Shown piece by piece: positions 9,117 to 20,124 of a stretch of 64,000 nt of DNA; the stretch's first letter is position 1, and the number at the start of each line of letters is the position of its first letter. The notes below the pieces were generated by a model, which saw only the letters and a list, made by a program, of their open reading frames with translations, was not told where the DNA came from and did no database searches. The DNA lies in contig NZ_SPHY01000002.1 in the NCBI RefSeq assembly GCF_004796535.1, forward strand, positions 1-64,000, in the 5' to 3' direction. Both the position numbers and the translations under genes were made by a program. The DNA comes from Sphingomonas flavalba. GTDB taxonomy: Bacteria; Pseudomonadota; Alphaproteobacteria; Sphingomonadales; Sphingomonadaceae.

Positions 9117-9467
9117 ATGGGACTGTTGGAAGGCCTTCTGGGCAAGGCTGGCGGCATCGATCTGGCGGCGCTCGCCGGGCAGGTCGGCCTGTCAGTCGAC
9201 GATCTCAAAACCGGCGGCGAATCGATGCTCGGCCGGCTGGCACAGGGCGGGACGGACGCCGGTGGCGCCGCCGCTCATGCCGCCGCCGAAACGGGGATCG
9301 ACGTCGCGAAGCTTCAGGCGCTGTTGCCGGCGCTGGCCGGGCAGCTTGGTGAAACCGACGTCAACGGCATTGTCGGCAAGCTCGGCGGCCTGCTCGACCG
9401 CGATGGCGACGGCAACCCACTGAACGACATCGCCGGTTTCGCCAAGGGCCTGTTCGGCAAGAGCTAA
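9117..9467 (+). CDS. DUF937/YidB-like small protein
   Basis: 116 residues, Gly/Leu/Ala-rich, soluble. The N-terminus MGLLEGLLGKAGG and the C-terminal NDIAGFAKGLFGKS give a helical-repeat impression typical of YidB-like proteins. Residues near 96-104 (LDRDGDGNPLND) resemble an EF-hand or calcium-binding loop. The assignment to DUF937 is a guess from composition. Repeat copy A begins 13 nt after its stop. Confidence 0.65.
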   Translation: MGLLEGLLGKAGGIDLAALAGQVGLSVDDLKTGGESMLGRLAQGGTDAGGAAAHAAAETGIDVAKLQALLPALAGQLGETDVNGIVGKLGGLLDRDGDGNPLNDIAGFAKGLFGKS

Positions 9468-9480
9468 GCAGCGCGCCGGA

Positions 9481-9540
9481 GCTTGTTCTGTTCAAGCGAC
9501 ACCGGCCCGCGCCGATTCCGCGTGAAGCGAACAAGCCCTA
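9481..9540. repeat. Dispersed inverted repeat, family 1 copy A
   Basis: A 60-bp imperfect palindrome between convergent genes. Its left end reads GCTTGTTCTGTTCAAGCG and its right end GTGAAGCGAACAAGCCCTA. Related copies lie at 31473-31598, 32042-32088 and 46967-47018. The final CTA is the reverse complement of the TAG stop of the nfeD-type gene, so the repeat supplies that stop codon. Confidence 0.8.
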
Positions 9541-9987
9541 CGCCGGCGGCAACGCCGGCTCCGCCTCGACGATCAGCACGCCGTCCTCGACGCCGACGAC
9601 GCGCATCCGCGCGCCGACCGGGGCGTCGGGCCCGCGCGCCGACCATGCCCCGTCGCCGACCTGGACGCGGCCTTCGCCACCGGCGATCGCCGTCTCTACG
9701 GTGACGACGCGGCCGATCAGCCGTGCGACGCGGTCGTTCAGCAGCGGGTCGCTCGATTCGATGGGGTTGGCGACGTACCAGGATCGCCCGGCAATCACCG
9801 CGACGACGGCGCCGGCGGCAAAGACCAGGAACTGCGCGGTCACCGACGGCTCGAAGATCAGGGTGGTCAGCCCCGCGACTGCCGCCGCCGCCGCGAACCA
9901 GATCAGGTAGACGCCCGGCAGCGCCAGCTCGGCGGCGGCCAGCGCCACCGCCAGGATCATCCATAGCCAGCCCGGTTCGATGTCCAT
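9538..9987 (-). CDS. NfeD family membrane protein
   Basis: 149 residues: two to three membrane segments over residues 1-65 and a C-terminal OB-fold domain (VARLIGRVVTVETAIAGGEG...WSARGPDAPVGARMRVV). This is the short NfeD type that is usually paired with a stomatin-like protein. It lies 2 nt downstream of the SPFH gene, so the two are almost certainly co-transcribed and act together in the inner membrane. Its stop codon falls in the end of repeat copy A. Confidence 0.9.
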   Translation of the reverse strand: MDIEPGWLWMILAVALAAAELALPGVYLIWFAAAAAVAGLTTLIFEPSVTAQFLVFAAGAVVAVIAGRSWYVANPIESSDPLLNDRVARLIGRVVTVETAIAGGEGRVQVGDGAWSARGPDAPVGARMRVVGVEDGVLIVEAEPALPPA

Positions 9988-9989
9988 CG

Positions 9990-10976
9990 TCAGCCCTGCG
10001 TCTCGAACGGGCCGGGCCGGCGGACGACCGCGGCGCCCGTCTTGGCCGCCGGCTTGGCAGCCGCCTGGGCGCTGCCGATGGCGTCCTTGGCCAGTTCGCC
10101 GATGCCGCCGAGCGTGCCGATCAGCTGCGTCGCCTCGACCGGGAACAGGATGGTCTTGGCGTTGGGCGACGTCGCGAACTGACTGACCGCCTCGACATAT
10201 TTCTGGGCGATGAAATAGTTGATCGCCTGCGCGTTGCCGCCGGCGATCGCGTCGGACACCATCTGCGTCGCCTTGGCCTCCGCCTCCGCCTCGCGCTCGC
10301 GCGCCTCGGCATCGCGGAATGCCGACTCGCGCCGCCCCTCGGCCTGCAGGATCTGCGATTGCTTCTGCCCTTCGGCGCGCAGGATTTCGGATGCGCGCGA
10401 GCCTTCCGCCTCAAGGATCGACGCCCGCTTCTCCCGCTCCGCCTTCATCTGGCGCGCCATCGCGTTGACGATGTCGGCGGGCGGGCGGATGTCCTTCACC
10501 TCTACGCGGGTGATCTTGACGCCCCATGCCTCGGTCGCGTGATCGACGACGCCGAGCAGCCGGGCGTTGATCTCGTCGCGCTTCGACAGCGTCTCGTCCA
10601 GGTCCATCGAGCCCATCACCGTGCGCAGGTTGGTGGTCACCAGGTTCAGTATGGCGTTGTACAGGTCCGACACTTCATAGGCCGCCTTGGCGGAATCGAG
10701 CACTTGGAAGAACACGACGCCGTCGGTGGATACCATCGCGTTGTCGCGGGTGATGATCTCCTGCCCGGGGATGTCGAGCACCTGCTCCATCATGTTCACC
10801 CGCCGCCCGACCCGGTAGAAAAAGGCGGGGTAGAAGTTGAACCCCGGCCGGGCGACGGCGGTGAAGCGGCCGAAATGCTCGATCGTGTACTGATACCCTT
10901 GGCGGACGATCTTGATGCTGCTCGCCAGATAGAACAGCACCAGCACGACGATGAACAGGGCGGCGGTGGCGGCCAT
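9990..10976 (-). CDS. qmcA: SPFH/Band 7 stomatin-like protein (QmcA family)
   Basis: 328 residues. One N-terminal membrane segment (LFIVVLVLFYLAS) is followed by a Band 7 domain starting IKIVRQGYQYTIEHFGRF and then a long Glu/Ala/Arg coiled coil (about residues 170-250) typical of oligomerising prohibitin-like scaffolds. It pairs with the NfeD gene just downstream, an arrangement conserved across bacteria and linked to membrane microdomains and protease control. The gene is divergent from guaB across 139 nt. Confidence 0.93.
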   Translation of the reverse strand: MAATAALFIVVLVLFYLASSIKIVRQGYQYTIEHFGRFTAVARPGFNFYPAFFYRVGRRVNMMEQVLDIPGQEIITRDNAMVSTDGVVFFQVLDSAKAAYEVSDLYNAILNLVTTNLRTVMGSMDLDETLSKRDEINARLLGVVDHATEAWGVKITRVEVKDIRPPADIVNAMARQMKAEREKRASILEAEGSRASEILRAEGQKQSQILQAEGRRESAFRDAEAREREAEAEAKATQMVSDAIAGGNAQAINYFIAQKYVEAVSQFATSPNAKTILFPVEATQLIGTLGGIGELAKDAIGSAQAAAKPAAKTGAAVVRRPGPFETQG

Positions 10977-11097
10977 GGGTTTCTCCTCCGTTCGACAATA
11001 CGCAGCCTAGGCGCTGCCTTGCCCGCGCCCAAGCGGAATCGGGGGCTGGCGCGCGCCTCCGCCAATGGTTACATGGCGCGCCTCAACACATAACTAA

Positions 11098-12573
<1,476 letters not shown>

Positions 12574-12585
12574 TCGGCTGGTACG

Positions 12586-13758
12586 ATGACCCCCGCCGCC
12601 CGCGTCCAGGCCGGGATCGAGCTTCTCGACGCGATCATCGTCTCGGCGCGTGACGGGGGCGCCGCCGCCGACACGCTGATCGCTCGCTATTTCAAGACCC
12701 GGCGCTATGCCGGGTCGAAGGATCGGCGCGCCGTCCGCGACCTTGTCTACGCGGCGATCCGGCGCAGCGGCGACCGTCCGCGATCAGGCCGGGCGGCGAT
12801 GCTCGGCCTTGCCGCCGGCGACCCGGCGCTGGTCGCCGCCTTCGACGGCACGCCGCACGGCCCGGCGCCAATCGCGGCGGGAGAGGAGGCGGCACCCGCC
12901 GCGCCGGTTCCCGCCTGGTTGGCGCCGCAGCTGGCCGACTACGATACCGCCGCATTGCTCGGCCGCGCTCCGCTCGATCTCCGCGTCAACACGCTGAAGG
13001 CGACCCGCGAAGCCGTCGCCTCGCTGTGGCCGGATGCCACGCCGACACCCCACGCCACGAACGGCCTGCGCTTCGCCGCGCCCTTCGCGGTCGAGGACGA
13101 TCCGCGCTGGCGCGACGGCGTCGTCGAGGTGCAGGATGAGGGCAGCCAGTTGATCGCTGAGGCTTGCGCCGCTGCGCCGGGAATGACGGTGGTCGACCTG
13201 TGCGCCGGCGCCGGCGGCAAGACGCTGGCGCTCGCTGCGGCGATGGGCGGGCAGGGGCGCCTCGTCGCCTGCGACACCAATCGCGACCGCCTGTCCCGGC
13301 TGGCGCCGCGCGCGGCCCGGGCGGGCGCCACCGCCGTGGAGCAACGCCTGCTCGACCCGGGGCGGGAGGCGGCGGCGCTCGCCGACCTCGCCGGCGCGGC
13401 CGACATCGTTCTGGTCGACGCGCCCTGTTCCGGTACCGGCACCTGGCGCCGCAACCCGGAGGCGCGCTGGCGGCTGACGCCGGACCGGATCGCGCGGCTG
13501 GTCGCGGCGCAGGCGGCGATCCTGAACGTGGCGGCGCCGCTGGTCCGGCCCGGCGGCGCGCTGGTCTACGCCGTCTGCTCGCTGCTTGATGCGGAGGGGG
13601 CCGGGCAGGTTGACAGTTTTGCGGCGCAATGCGCAGACTGGCGGGCCGAGGAGCCTTTCGGCCCGGCCGGCCGGGCGCGTGGCCGCGGCCGCACGCTGGA
13701 CCCGGCGCGGGACGGGACGGACGGCTTCTTCGTCGCGCGACTGAGATGCCCGTCATGA
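12586..13758 (+). CDS. rsmB: RsmB-family 16S rRNA m5C methyltransferase
   Basis: 390 residues. An N-terminal NusB-like RNA-binding region (about residues 1-130) is followed by a Rossmann methyltransferase: [16 protein letters not shown] (SAM site), [15 protein letters not shown] with one active cysteine, and [11 protein letters not shown] with the second. This is the two-cysteine arrangement of RNA m5C methyltransferases. E. coli RsmB modifies C967 of 16S rRNA; the exact target here is inferred. It lies directly after guaB. Confidence 0.9.
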   Translation: MTPAARVQAGIELLDAIIVSARDGGAAADTLIARYFKTRRYAGSKDRRAVRDLVYAAIRRSGDRPRSGRAAMLGLAAGDPALVAAFDGTPHGPAPIAAGEEAAPAAPVPAWLAPQLADYDTAALLGRAPLDLRVNTLKATREAVASLWPDATPTPHATNGLRFAAPFAVEDDPRWRDGVVEVQDEGSQLIAEACAAAPGMTVVDLCAGAGGKTLALAAAMGGQGRLVACDTNRDRLSRLAPRAARAGATAVEQRLLDPGREAAALADLAGAADIVLVDAPCSGTGTWRRNPEARWRLTPDRIARLVAAQAAILNVAAPLVRPGGALVYAVCSLLDAEGAGQVDSFAAQCADWRAEEPFGPAGRARGRGRTLDPARDGTDGFFVARLRCPS

Positions 13759-13790
13759 CGACTGAACGATCGAAGTTCGTGGAGATAGTT

Positions 13791-14318
13791 ATGCGTTTCA
13801 CGCCTGCCGCCCTTGCCGTTTCGCTGGCCTTCCTCACTATGTCCAGCGCCGGCCAGAGCCAGCGTGCCGATCACCAGCTCGATCCGCGCTCGGTCGCGCT
13901 GGTCCAGAAGGGCGATGCCGCGCGCCGCGCCGGCAACCTGTCGGAAGCGAATGATTTCTACGAAAGCGCGCTGGCGGTCGATCCGCGCAACCGCCCGGCC
14001 TATATCGCGCTCGGCGGTGTCGCCCAGCAGCAGAGCCTGCCCGGCAAGGCAATCCGCATGTACCGCGAGGCGCTCGACCTGGAACCCAACGACCTCGCCG
14101 CGCTCGCCGGTCAGGGTGACGCGATGGTCCAGAAGGGCGCCGTCACCAAGGCCAAGGAGAATCTGGCGAAGATCCGCAAGCTCTGCGCCCGCGAATGCGC
14201 CGACGCGACGCGGTTGGCGGCGGTGATCGCCAAAGGCCCACCGCCGGTCGTCCAGTCCGCGCAAGTCAACGTCAAGGTGCCGCCAGCGGACGAAAAGCCG
14301 ACGCCGAAGCCCGACTGA
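13791..14318 (+). CDS. Periplasmic TPR-repeat protein
   Basis: 175 residues. The ATG at 13791 has GGAGATAGTT directly upstream and opens a signal peptide ([16 protein letters not shown]), so it is preferred over upstream in-frame starts. The mature part has two to three tetratricopeptide repeats ([57 protein letters not shown]), suggesting a protein-protein contact role in the envelope. The C-terminus is proline/lysine-rich. It is convergent with rsmA, with a repeat hairpin between them. Confidence 0.83.
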   Translation: MRFTPAALAVSLAFLTMSSAGQSQRADHQLDPRSVALVQKGDAARRAGNLSEANDFYESALAVDPRNRPAYIALGGVAQQQSLPGKAIRMYREALDLEPNDLAALAGQGDAMVQKGAVTKAKENLAKIRKLCARECADATRLAAVIAKGPPPVVQSAQVNVKVPPADEKPTPKPD

Positions 14319-14352
14319 GTCCGCTCAGCTCCGCCGACAACCCGCATCCCTC

Positions 14353-14432
14353 CGTCATTGCGAGCGCAGCGAAGCAATCCAGAAAATGCTCGGCATCGAG
14401 CAGCGGATTGCTTCGCTGCGCTCGCAATGACG
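14353..14432. repeat. Dispersed palindromic repeat, CATTGCGAGCG family, copy 1
   Basis: Two perfect 28-bp inverted arms (14353-14380 and 14405-14432), beginning CGTCATTGCGAGCGCAGCGA, flank a 24-nt loop between convergent genes. The same sequence type occurs at 52780-52851. Related motifs are common in intergenic regions of many proteobacteria. As RNA it would be a strong hairpin in either direction and may act as a bidirectional transcript end. Confidence 0.88.
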
Positions 14433-14455
14433 GCGTAAGCACGAACCGGACAGCC

Positions 14456-15283
14456 TCAGTCGCGCTCCAGCGCCCGCGCGAGCGCCACGAAGCCCTCGAC
14501 CGGCACCGTCTCGGCACGCCGCGTCGCGTCGATCCCGCACGCCGCCAGCGCGTCGAGCGCGCCCGGCACCGACCGCAGGCTCTGGCGCAGCATCTTGCGG
14601 CGCTGGCCGAACGCGGCGGCTGTCAGCGCCTCGATCGTCGCGCAGCGCACGCCCGCGGGCTGGGCGGTCGGCACGATGTGGACGACCGCCGACATCACCT
14701 TGGGCGGTGGGGTGAAGGCGGACCGGTGGACCGTCATCGCCAGCCGCGCCTCGCCGCGCCACTGGGCGAGCACCGACAGCCGGCCATAGGCGCCGCTTCC
14801 CGGCGCGGCGACGATCCGCTCCGCTACTTCCTTCTGGAACATCAGCGTCAGGCTTTTCCACCAGGGCGGCCAGGCTTCGCCGGTCAGCCAGCCGACGAGC
14901 AGGGCGGTGCCGACATTGTAGGGCAGGTTGGCGACGATATGCGGTGCCCGGCCGGTCGCTGCAGCAGCGTCGAATGCCAGTGCATCGCCCTCGTGGACAT
15001 GCAGCCGTCCCGGCGCTGCGTCGGCCAGCTCGGCCAGCGCCGGCAGGCAGCGGCGGTCGCGCTCGACCACCGTCACCTCCGCCCCGGCGCGGAGCAGCGC
15101 GCGGGTCAGTCCGCCGGGGCCGGGGCCGACCTCGTAGACCGCTTCGCCGGCGAGCGGACCGGGTACGCGCGCGATCCGGTCGAGCAACTGGCCGTCGAGC
15201 AGGAAATTCTGGCCCAGCGCCTTGCTGGCGCGCAGGCCGTGGCAGGCGATGACATCGCGCAGCGGCGGCAGGGCTGGCGTCAC
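14456..15283 (-). CDS. rsmA: 16S rRNA dimethyladenosine transferase (KsgA)
   Basis: 275 residues from a GTG overlapping the pdxA stop by 4 nt (GTGA). Signatures include [27 protein letters not shown] (SAM site) and the catalytic [11 protein letters not shown], then FQKEVAERI. It dimethylates two adjacent adenines near the 3' end of 16S rRNA. The open frame extends far upstream through pdxA without meaning. It is last in the minus-strand lptD-surA-pdxA-rsmA cluster, an order conserved in many proteobacteria. Confidence 0.96.
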   Translation of the reverse strand: MTPALPPLRDVIACHGLRASKALGQNFLLDGQLLDRIARVPGPLAGEAVYEVGPGPGGLTRALLRAGAEVTVVERDRRCLPALAELADAAPGRLHVHEGDALAFDAAAATGRAPHIVANLPYNVGTALLVGWLTGEAWPPWWKSLTLMFQKEVAERIVAAPGSGAYGRLSVLAQWRGEARLAMTVHRSAFTPPPKVMSAVVHIVPTAQPAGVRCATIEALTAAAFGQRRKMLRQSLRSVPGALDALAACGIDATRRAETVPVEGFVALARALERD

Positions 15284-16278
15284 CCCTGAGTGCGTTCGCA
15301 CCGCGCCGAGGCGGCCTGCGCGGCCAGTCGCAGCGCTGCGATCATCGCCCCCGGCTCGGCGCGGTTCTCGCCCGCGATGGCAAAGGCGGTGCCGTGGTCG
15401 GGCGCCGTCCGCACCACCGGCAGGCCCAATGTCATGTTGACGCCTTCGTCGAAATACAGCGTTTTCAAGGGGATCAGCGCCTGGTCGTGGTACAGGCACA
15501 TCGCCACGTCGTATAGGGCGCGGGCGCGCGGGTGGAACAGCGTGTCGGCGGCGAACGGGCCGCTGACCTCCAGCCCCTCGGTCCGCAGGATCGCCAGCGC
15601 CGGCTCGATGATGTCGATCTCCTCGCGGCCGATCGAGCCGCTCTCGCCGGCATGGGGATTGAAGCCGGCAAAGGCCAGTCGCGGCGATTCGATGCCGAAG
15701 TTGCGCTGTAGGCCCCGCGCCGTGGTCAGCGCGCTGGATACGATCATCTCGACTGTCAGCAGCTCGGCCACCCGCGCCAGCGGTACGTGGGTGGTGATCG
15801 GCACGACCTTCAGGCTGGGGCCGGCCAGCATCATCACCGCGTTCTCGCGGGCGATGCCGCATCGCTCGGCGATGAACTCGGTCTGGCCGGGGTGGGTGAA
15901 GCCGACGGCGTAGAGCTGGGCCTTGGACACCGGCGCGGTGACCAGTCCCGCCGCCGCGCCCGACCGGGCGAGCCCGACCGCCAGCTCCAGCGAGTCGAGC
16001 GAGCAGCGCGCGCCTTCCAGATCGGGCTGGCCGGGCCGTATCCCGCCGGCATCCTCGACGGAGATCAGCGGCAGGGCATCGGGGTAGACGCGGGCCGCCT
16101 CGCGCGGGTCGGCGATCCGCTGGACCGGGCCGGACCACACCGCCTGCAGCGCGCGCGCGTCGCCGACGGCGAAGAACGGCGCAAGCGTGCCGTCACGCCC
16201 GTAATCCCACGCCTTCGCGACGATTTCGGGGCCGATGCCGGCCGGATCGCCTAGCGCAACCGCGAGGGAGGACTGCAT
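15280..16278 (-). CDS. pdxA: 4-hydroxythreonine-4-phosphate dehydrogenase
   Basis: 332 residues from the ATG at 16278; an in-frame GTG six nt earlier is possible. It begins [20 protein letters not shown], the PdxA signature. Metal-ligand histidines sit in [20 protein letters not shown] and DHGTAF. It oxidises 4-phosphohydroxy-threonine in deoxyxylulose-5-phosphate-dependent vitamin B6 synthesis. It sits between surA (10 nt upstream) and rsmA (4-nt overlap). Confidence 0.95.
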   Translation of the reverse strand: MQSSLAVALGDPAGIGPEIVAKAWDYGRDGTLAPFFAVGDARALQAVWSGPVQRIADPREAARVYPDALPLISVEDAGGIRPGQPDLEGARCSLDSLELAVGLARSGAAAGLVTAPVSKAQLYAVGFTHPGQTEFIAERCGIARENAVMMLAGPSLKVVPITTHVPLARVAELLTVEMIVSSALTTARGLQRNFGIESPRLAFAGFNPHAGESGSIGREEIDIIEPALAILRTEGLEVSGPFAADTLFHPRARALYDVAMCLYHDQALIPLKTLYFDEGVNMTLGLPVVRTAPDHGTAFAIAGENRAEPGAMIAALRLAAQAASARCERTQG

Positions 16279-16288
16279 CGCCACGCCG

Positions 16289-17647
16289 TCAGCGATAATC
16301 CACCACCGCGTCGCGGCGCAGATCGCGCAGGTAGCGCTGGGCGCGGCGGTTGACCCGCTCCTCCTCTAGCTGGGACATGATCTGGTCGCGGGACGGACCG
16401 GAGGCGACCTGCGGGTCGTCGCGGCCGCACAGCACCAGGATGCGAACGCCGTCGCTGACCGAACCGAACGGCGCGGTCGCCTCGCCGACCGACAGCTTGA
16501 GCAACGGTTCCTGCAGCGGCTGCGGCAGGTCGCGCACCCGGACCTGGTCGTTGTCGACCACTTCGGCGCCGATGTCCTGGCCGATCTTGCCAGCCGCGCC
16601 GCAGCCTTTGACGTCGCGCGTCGCCTCGATGAACTTCGATGCCCGTGCGTCGGCATCGGCCTGCTTGATGCCGGCGGGGAAAGTGATCGACAACTGGCGC
16701 AGACTGAGGACCGCGTCGCGCGGATCAGCGGTCAGCACCTGCCGCTGGTCCATCAGGTAGAGGATGGAAAAGCCCCCCGGCACCTCGATCGGCCCGGCGA
16801 TCTGCCCCATCTGCAACTGCTGCACGGTGGCCGCCAGCGGCTCAGGTAGCTGCTCGGCCCGCACCCAGCCCAGGTCGCCGCCGACCGCGGCGGTCGACGC
16901 TTGCGAATATTGCCTGGCATAGGCGGCGAAGGATCCGCCCTGGCGGATCTGCTCGATGATCTGCTCTTCGTTCTGGAAGATCTGCTGGCGCGCCTCCGGG
17001 GCCGCCGCCATGTAGATTTCGCCGACCCGGTATTCGGACGTGCCCTTGGACGCCTCCAGCCGGTCCATGATCGCCTGGACCTCCTCGTCGCCGATGTTGA
17101 CGAACGGCTCGACCCGGCGGCGGAGCAGGCGCTGCCAGGCCAGCTCGCCCTTGATCTGGCGCTTCAGTGAGGCGGCGGAAGACCCGACCGAGCGCAGATA
17201 TTCGTCCATCGCTTCCGGCGTGCGCTTGAAGTTCTGCGACACGCGGGCGTAGCTGTCGTTGACCTCCTTCTCGGTCACCTCGATGTCGTTGGCCTTGGCT
17301 TCCTGGATCTGCAGCGTCTCGTCGATCATGTTGCGCAGCACCTGCAGCCGCAGCCGGTCGGCCTCCTCGGGCCGTACCCGCCCGCCGTTGGCGGCGACGA
17401 CGACGGCAAGCCGCTGGTCGATGTCGGTACGGGTGATGATCTCGCCGTTGATGATCGCGGTCGGCTTGCGGATCGCCGGATCTTCCTTGTCGAAGATCGA
17501 AATGTCGGTCGGCAGGTTGAGGCCGGTCTGCGGCAGGCCCGCGTCCTCGCCCACCGTCTGCGCCAGCGCGGCGGTGGCGGCGATCATCAGCGGCATGGCG
17601 GCGAGCGTGGCGCGGCGCTTCCAGCGCCTGTTGGTCGTCGGGGTCAA
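16289..17647 (-). CDS. surA: SurA-type periplasmic peptidyl-prolyl isomerase/chaperone
   Basis: 452 residues with a Sec signal (RRWKRRATLAAMPLMIAATAALAQ). The start appears to be TTG at 17647, because the next ATG would remove the positive n-region. An N-terminal SurA domain (AIINGEIITRTDIDQRLA...) precedes parvulin-type PPIase repeats (GGSFAAYARQYSQA..GDLGWVR and a second, more divergent one). SurA escorts outer membrane proteins, including LptD, through the periplasm; its adjacency to lptD is a classic linkage. Confidence 0.93.
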   Translation of the reverse strand: MTPTTNRRWKRRATLAAMPLMIAATAALAQTVGEDAGLPQTGLNLPTDISIFDKEDPAIRKPTAIINGEIITRTDIDQRLAVVVAANGGRVRPEEADRLRLQVLRNMIDETLQIQEAKANDIEVTEKEVNDSYARVSQNFKRTPEAMDEYLRSVGSSAASLKRQIKGELAWQRLLRRRVEPFVNIGDEEVQAIMDRLEASKGTSEYRVGEIYMAAAPEARQQIFQNEEQIIEQIRQGGSFAAYARQYSQASTAAVGGDLGWVRAEQLPEPLAATVQQLQMGQIAGPIEVPGGFSILYLMDQRQVLTADPRDAVLSLRQLSITFPAGIKQADADARASKFIEATRDVKGCGAAGKIGQDIGAEVVDNDQVRVRDLPQPLQEPLLKLSVGEATAPFGSVSDGVRILVLCGRDDPQVASGPSRDQIMSQLEEERVNRRAQRYLRDLRRDAVVDYR

Positions 17648-17714
17648 ATCCGGTGCAATCCCTATGGTTCACGTTCGGCGATGGCAGGCTGCGCCCACAC
17701 GGCTGAACACAGGC

Positions 17715-19952
17715 TTAGCGGCCCAAATTCTTGAACGCCAGACGCAACAGGAAACTGTTGCCGCGCCGGGCGTCGCCGGTGTCCTCATAATCGCGCCGCC
17801 AGGTGACGCCAAGCTCGACGCAATCATCCTCATAGGCGATGCCAAGCCGGTGGCGGACCGGCGAGAAGCCGTCGGCGAGGGACAGCGGGTCCTCGCGCTT
17901 GTCGGTCAGGTCGACGACGGCGGAACCGAAGATCGACCAGTATTTGGCGAACTGCACCCGGCCGCCCAGCCGGATCTCCTCACGGTCGCGCAGGTCCTCG
18001 ATCCGGTCGTCGATGTCGCGGTTGAGCCGCAGATAGCCGATCATCGCATAGGTCTTGCGCGACCCGATCGTCGCGTCGATCTCGTTGCGGCGCACCGCCA
18101 GGCTGTCCTTGTCCAGCCGGAACCGCTCGGTCAGGGTGACGAAATCGCGGAACCGCACGGTCGCCCGGCCGACGATGTCGGACGTCCGCCGCGACAGGCC
18201 AGTACCGTCGGGAAACAGCACCGGCTGGCTGTTCAGCCGATAGCTCTGGCCGACATTGGCGTCGATGCTGATGTCCGGCAGGCTGAGCGCGTAATCCACG
18301 CCATAGGTTATGCGCTGCCCGTCCTCGAAGCGATCGTAGCCGGGGAAGCGGTTCAGCGCGAACAGGTTGCTGTCCTCCAGGTCGAAGGCGCGGGCGTCCT
18401 CGTTCGGGATCTTCAGGTTGCTGATGTCGGGGCTGGCGACGATCTGGACGCGCGGGGTGATCTGCTGGGTGCCGCCCAGAAACTCGCCGACGAACGGCCA
18501 CTTGACGTCGATCGCCAGCGCCGCGATGCCGCGCGACTGCCAGCCGGCCTCGCCGCGGTAGGATGTCGTCGCCGTCAGCAGCGTCTCGTCGGTATGGTAG
18601 ACGTCGGCGCGGGCATAGGCGGTGAAGGTCACCTCCTGGCCCAGCGGCGTATAGCGCCTCAGGTCCCAGCGCAGGCCGGCGAAGGCGCGCTGGGTGTCCT
18701 GGCCGGCAGTGCGGCCGATCGCCAGGCTGTTCAGCTGCAGCTCGACCTTGCCGCCGAGCAGTGGGTCGCTGATCCGCCGGCGGTAGTCGATCTCGGGCAG
18801 GGCGATCGGTTGCTGGCCCTGCGGATCGGCAATGCGCAGCGTCTGCGTTGCCCAGCCGGCGAGCGAGAAATAGCTGTCCGCGTCCAGTCGTTCCAGCCGC
18901 AGGGTCGAGCGCAGCCGGTCGTCGCGCGAAAAGTCGTAGCGGCGGAGGAAAGTGCGGTCCGTCGCCACCCGGAACGATCCGCTGACGCTCCAGTATGGGT
19001 CGAGCTGGAACCGTCCGCTACCTTCAATATAACCGCGGAAATTCCGGGACGATGCCGGGTCCGGCTGCAATGTCGCCGACATCGCCCGGCTCGACGTGGC
19101 AATCGCATGGATCTGGTAGGCGCCGGTCCCGGTCAGCGCCCGGTATTTCGCCTCGATCAGCGGCAGCACCGACGAATAGATGTGCGGGGTGACGGTCAGG
19201 TCGCGGTTCGGCGTGATCGAGAAATAATAGGGCTGGGCAAATTCGAAGCCGTTGACCCGGTTATAGCGCAGGTCGGGGACCAGCAGCCCGCTGCCGGACC
19301 GGTCGCTGGTCGGAGTCGACAGGCCGGGCAGCGGAATCAGCGGCAGGCCGAACAGCTCGATCCGCGCCCCCTTGAACGTCGCCCGGCCGATATTCGGATC
19401 GTAAACGACCTTGGCGGCAGTAACCTTCCAGGTCGGCTTCTTCGGGCATCCCTTGTCGTCGACGACGGCGCAGGGGGTGTAGGCTGCATGCTCCAGCGTC
19501 TTGACATCGTTGGCGAGCGTTCCGCGCCGTGCCGCCAGCCGGCCGCCGTCCTGCAGCACGACCAGCAGGTTCTCGACCACCCCGTCCTTTAGCGTGTCGG
19601 TCAGGTCGACGTGGTCGCCATAGGCGGTGTCGCCTTCCGGGTTGGTGATCGCGACGCTGCCCTCGGCGACGACCGCGCCGGTCCTGCGGTTCCAGCTCAC
19701 CGTGTCGGCGCGCAACCGGTTGCCCTCGCGGCTCATCCGCACCTCGCCGGTCGCGGTGACGACATCGCTTTCGCTCTGGTACTCGATCTGCCCGGCACTG
19801 AACGCGACGACCTTGTCATCCGTTTCGCCCGGCGGCGCCGGGGTTTCGGGCGGCGGAGCGGGCGGGGTCTGGGCGGCGGCGCCCGCCGGCGCAAGGCCGA
19901 TGGCCAGTGGCAGGGCCGCAGCCGGGATCGACCATCTACGCGTCACATTCAC
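17715..19952 (-). CDS. lptD: LPS assembly outer membrane protein LptD
   Basis: 745 residues from GTG, with signal peptide (AAALPLAIGLAPAGAAAQ). After a proline-rich linker, an OstA/LptA-like jellyroll covers about residues 45-150 (GQIEYQSESDVVTATGEVRM). The rest is a long beta-barrel with alternating hydrophobic strands. Cysteines in YTPCAVVDDKGC and the C-terminal EDDCVELGV are placed to form the inter-domain disulfide. With LptE it inserts lipopolysaccharide into the outer leaflet. It is transcribed ahead of surA and divergent from pepA. Confidence 0.95.
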   Translation of the reverse strand: MNVTRRWSIPAAALPLAIGLAPAGAAAQTPPAPPPETPAPPGETDDKVVAFSAGQIEYQSESDVVTATGEVRMSREGNRLRADTVSWNRRTGAVVAEGSVAITNPEGDTAYGDHVDLTDTLKDGVVENLLVVLQDGGRLAARRGTLANDVKTLEHAAYTPCAVVDDKGCPKKPTWKVTAAKVVYDPNIGRATFKGARIELFGLPLIPLPGLSTPTSDRSGSGLLVPDLRYNRVNGFEFAQPYYFSITPNRDLTVTPHIYSSVLPLIEAKYRALTGTGAYQIHAIATSSRAMSATLQPDPASSRNFRGYIEGSGRFQLDPYWSVSGSFRVATDRTFLRRYDFSRDDRLRSTLRLERLDADSYFSLAGWATQTLRIADPQGQQPIALPEIDYRRRISDPLLGGKVELQLNSLAIGRTAGQDTQRAFAGLRWDLRRYTPLGQEVTFTAYARADVYHTDETLLTATTSYRGEAGWQSRGIAALAIDVKWPFVGEFLGGTQQITPRVQIVASPDISNLKIPNEDARAFDLEDSNLFALNRFPGYDRFEDGQRITYGVDYALSLPDISIDANVGQSYRLNSQPVLFPDGTGLSRRTSDIVGRATVRFRDFVTLTERFRLDKDSLAVRRNEIDATIGSRKTYAMIGYLRLNRDIDDRIEDLRDREEIRLGGRVQFAKYWSIFGSAVVDLTDKREDPLSLADGFSPVRHRLGIAYEDDCVELGVTWRRDYEDTGDARRGNSFLLRLAFKNLGR

Positions 19953-20124
19953 CCTTTCGCGCCGTGGCGGCGGTTACCGGCGCGCTCCTATCGCACCGGA
20001 ACGGAAATGCCGCAATCTCTTGGTACGGACGGTTCATTTTCCCGCTATCCCGGCCTAGATAGGGCGTTATCGGGCCAGCCGGCCCGCACGATCTATAGCG
20101 AATTTCATGAAGGAAGCTTCTCCG

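Noticed and set aside
17259-19592. Very long plus-strand open frame (777 codons) across surA and lptD
   Set aside because: It is antisense to two well-supported genes. Its composition (Arg/Gln/Ala/Asp-rich, no domain) is typical of GC-rich shadow frames.
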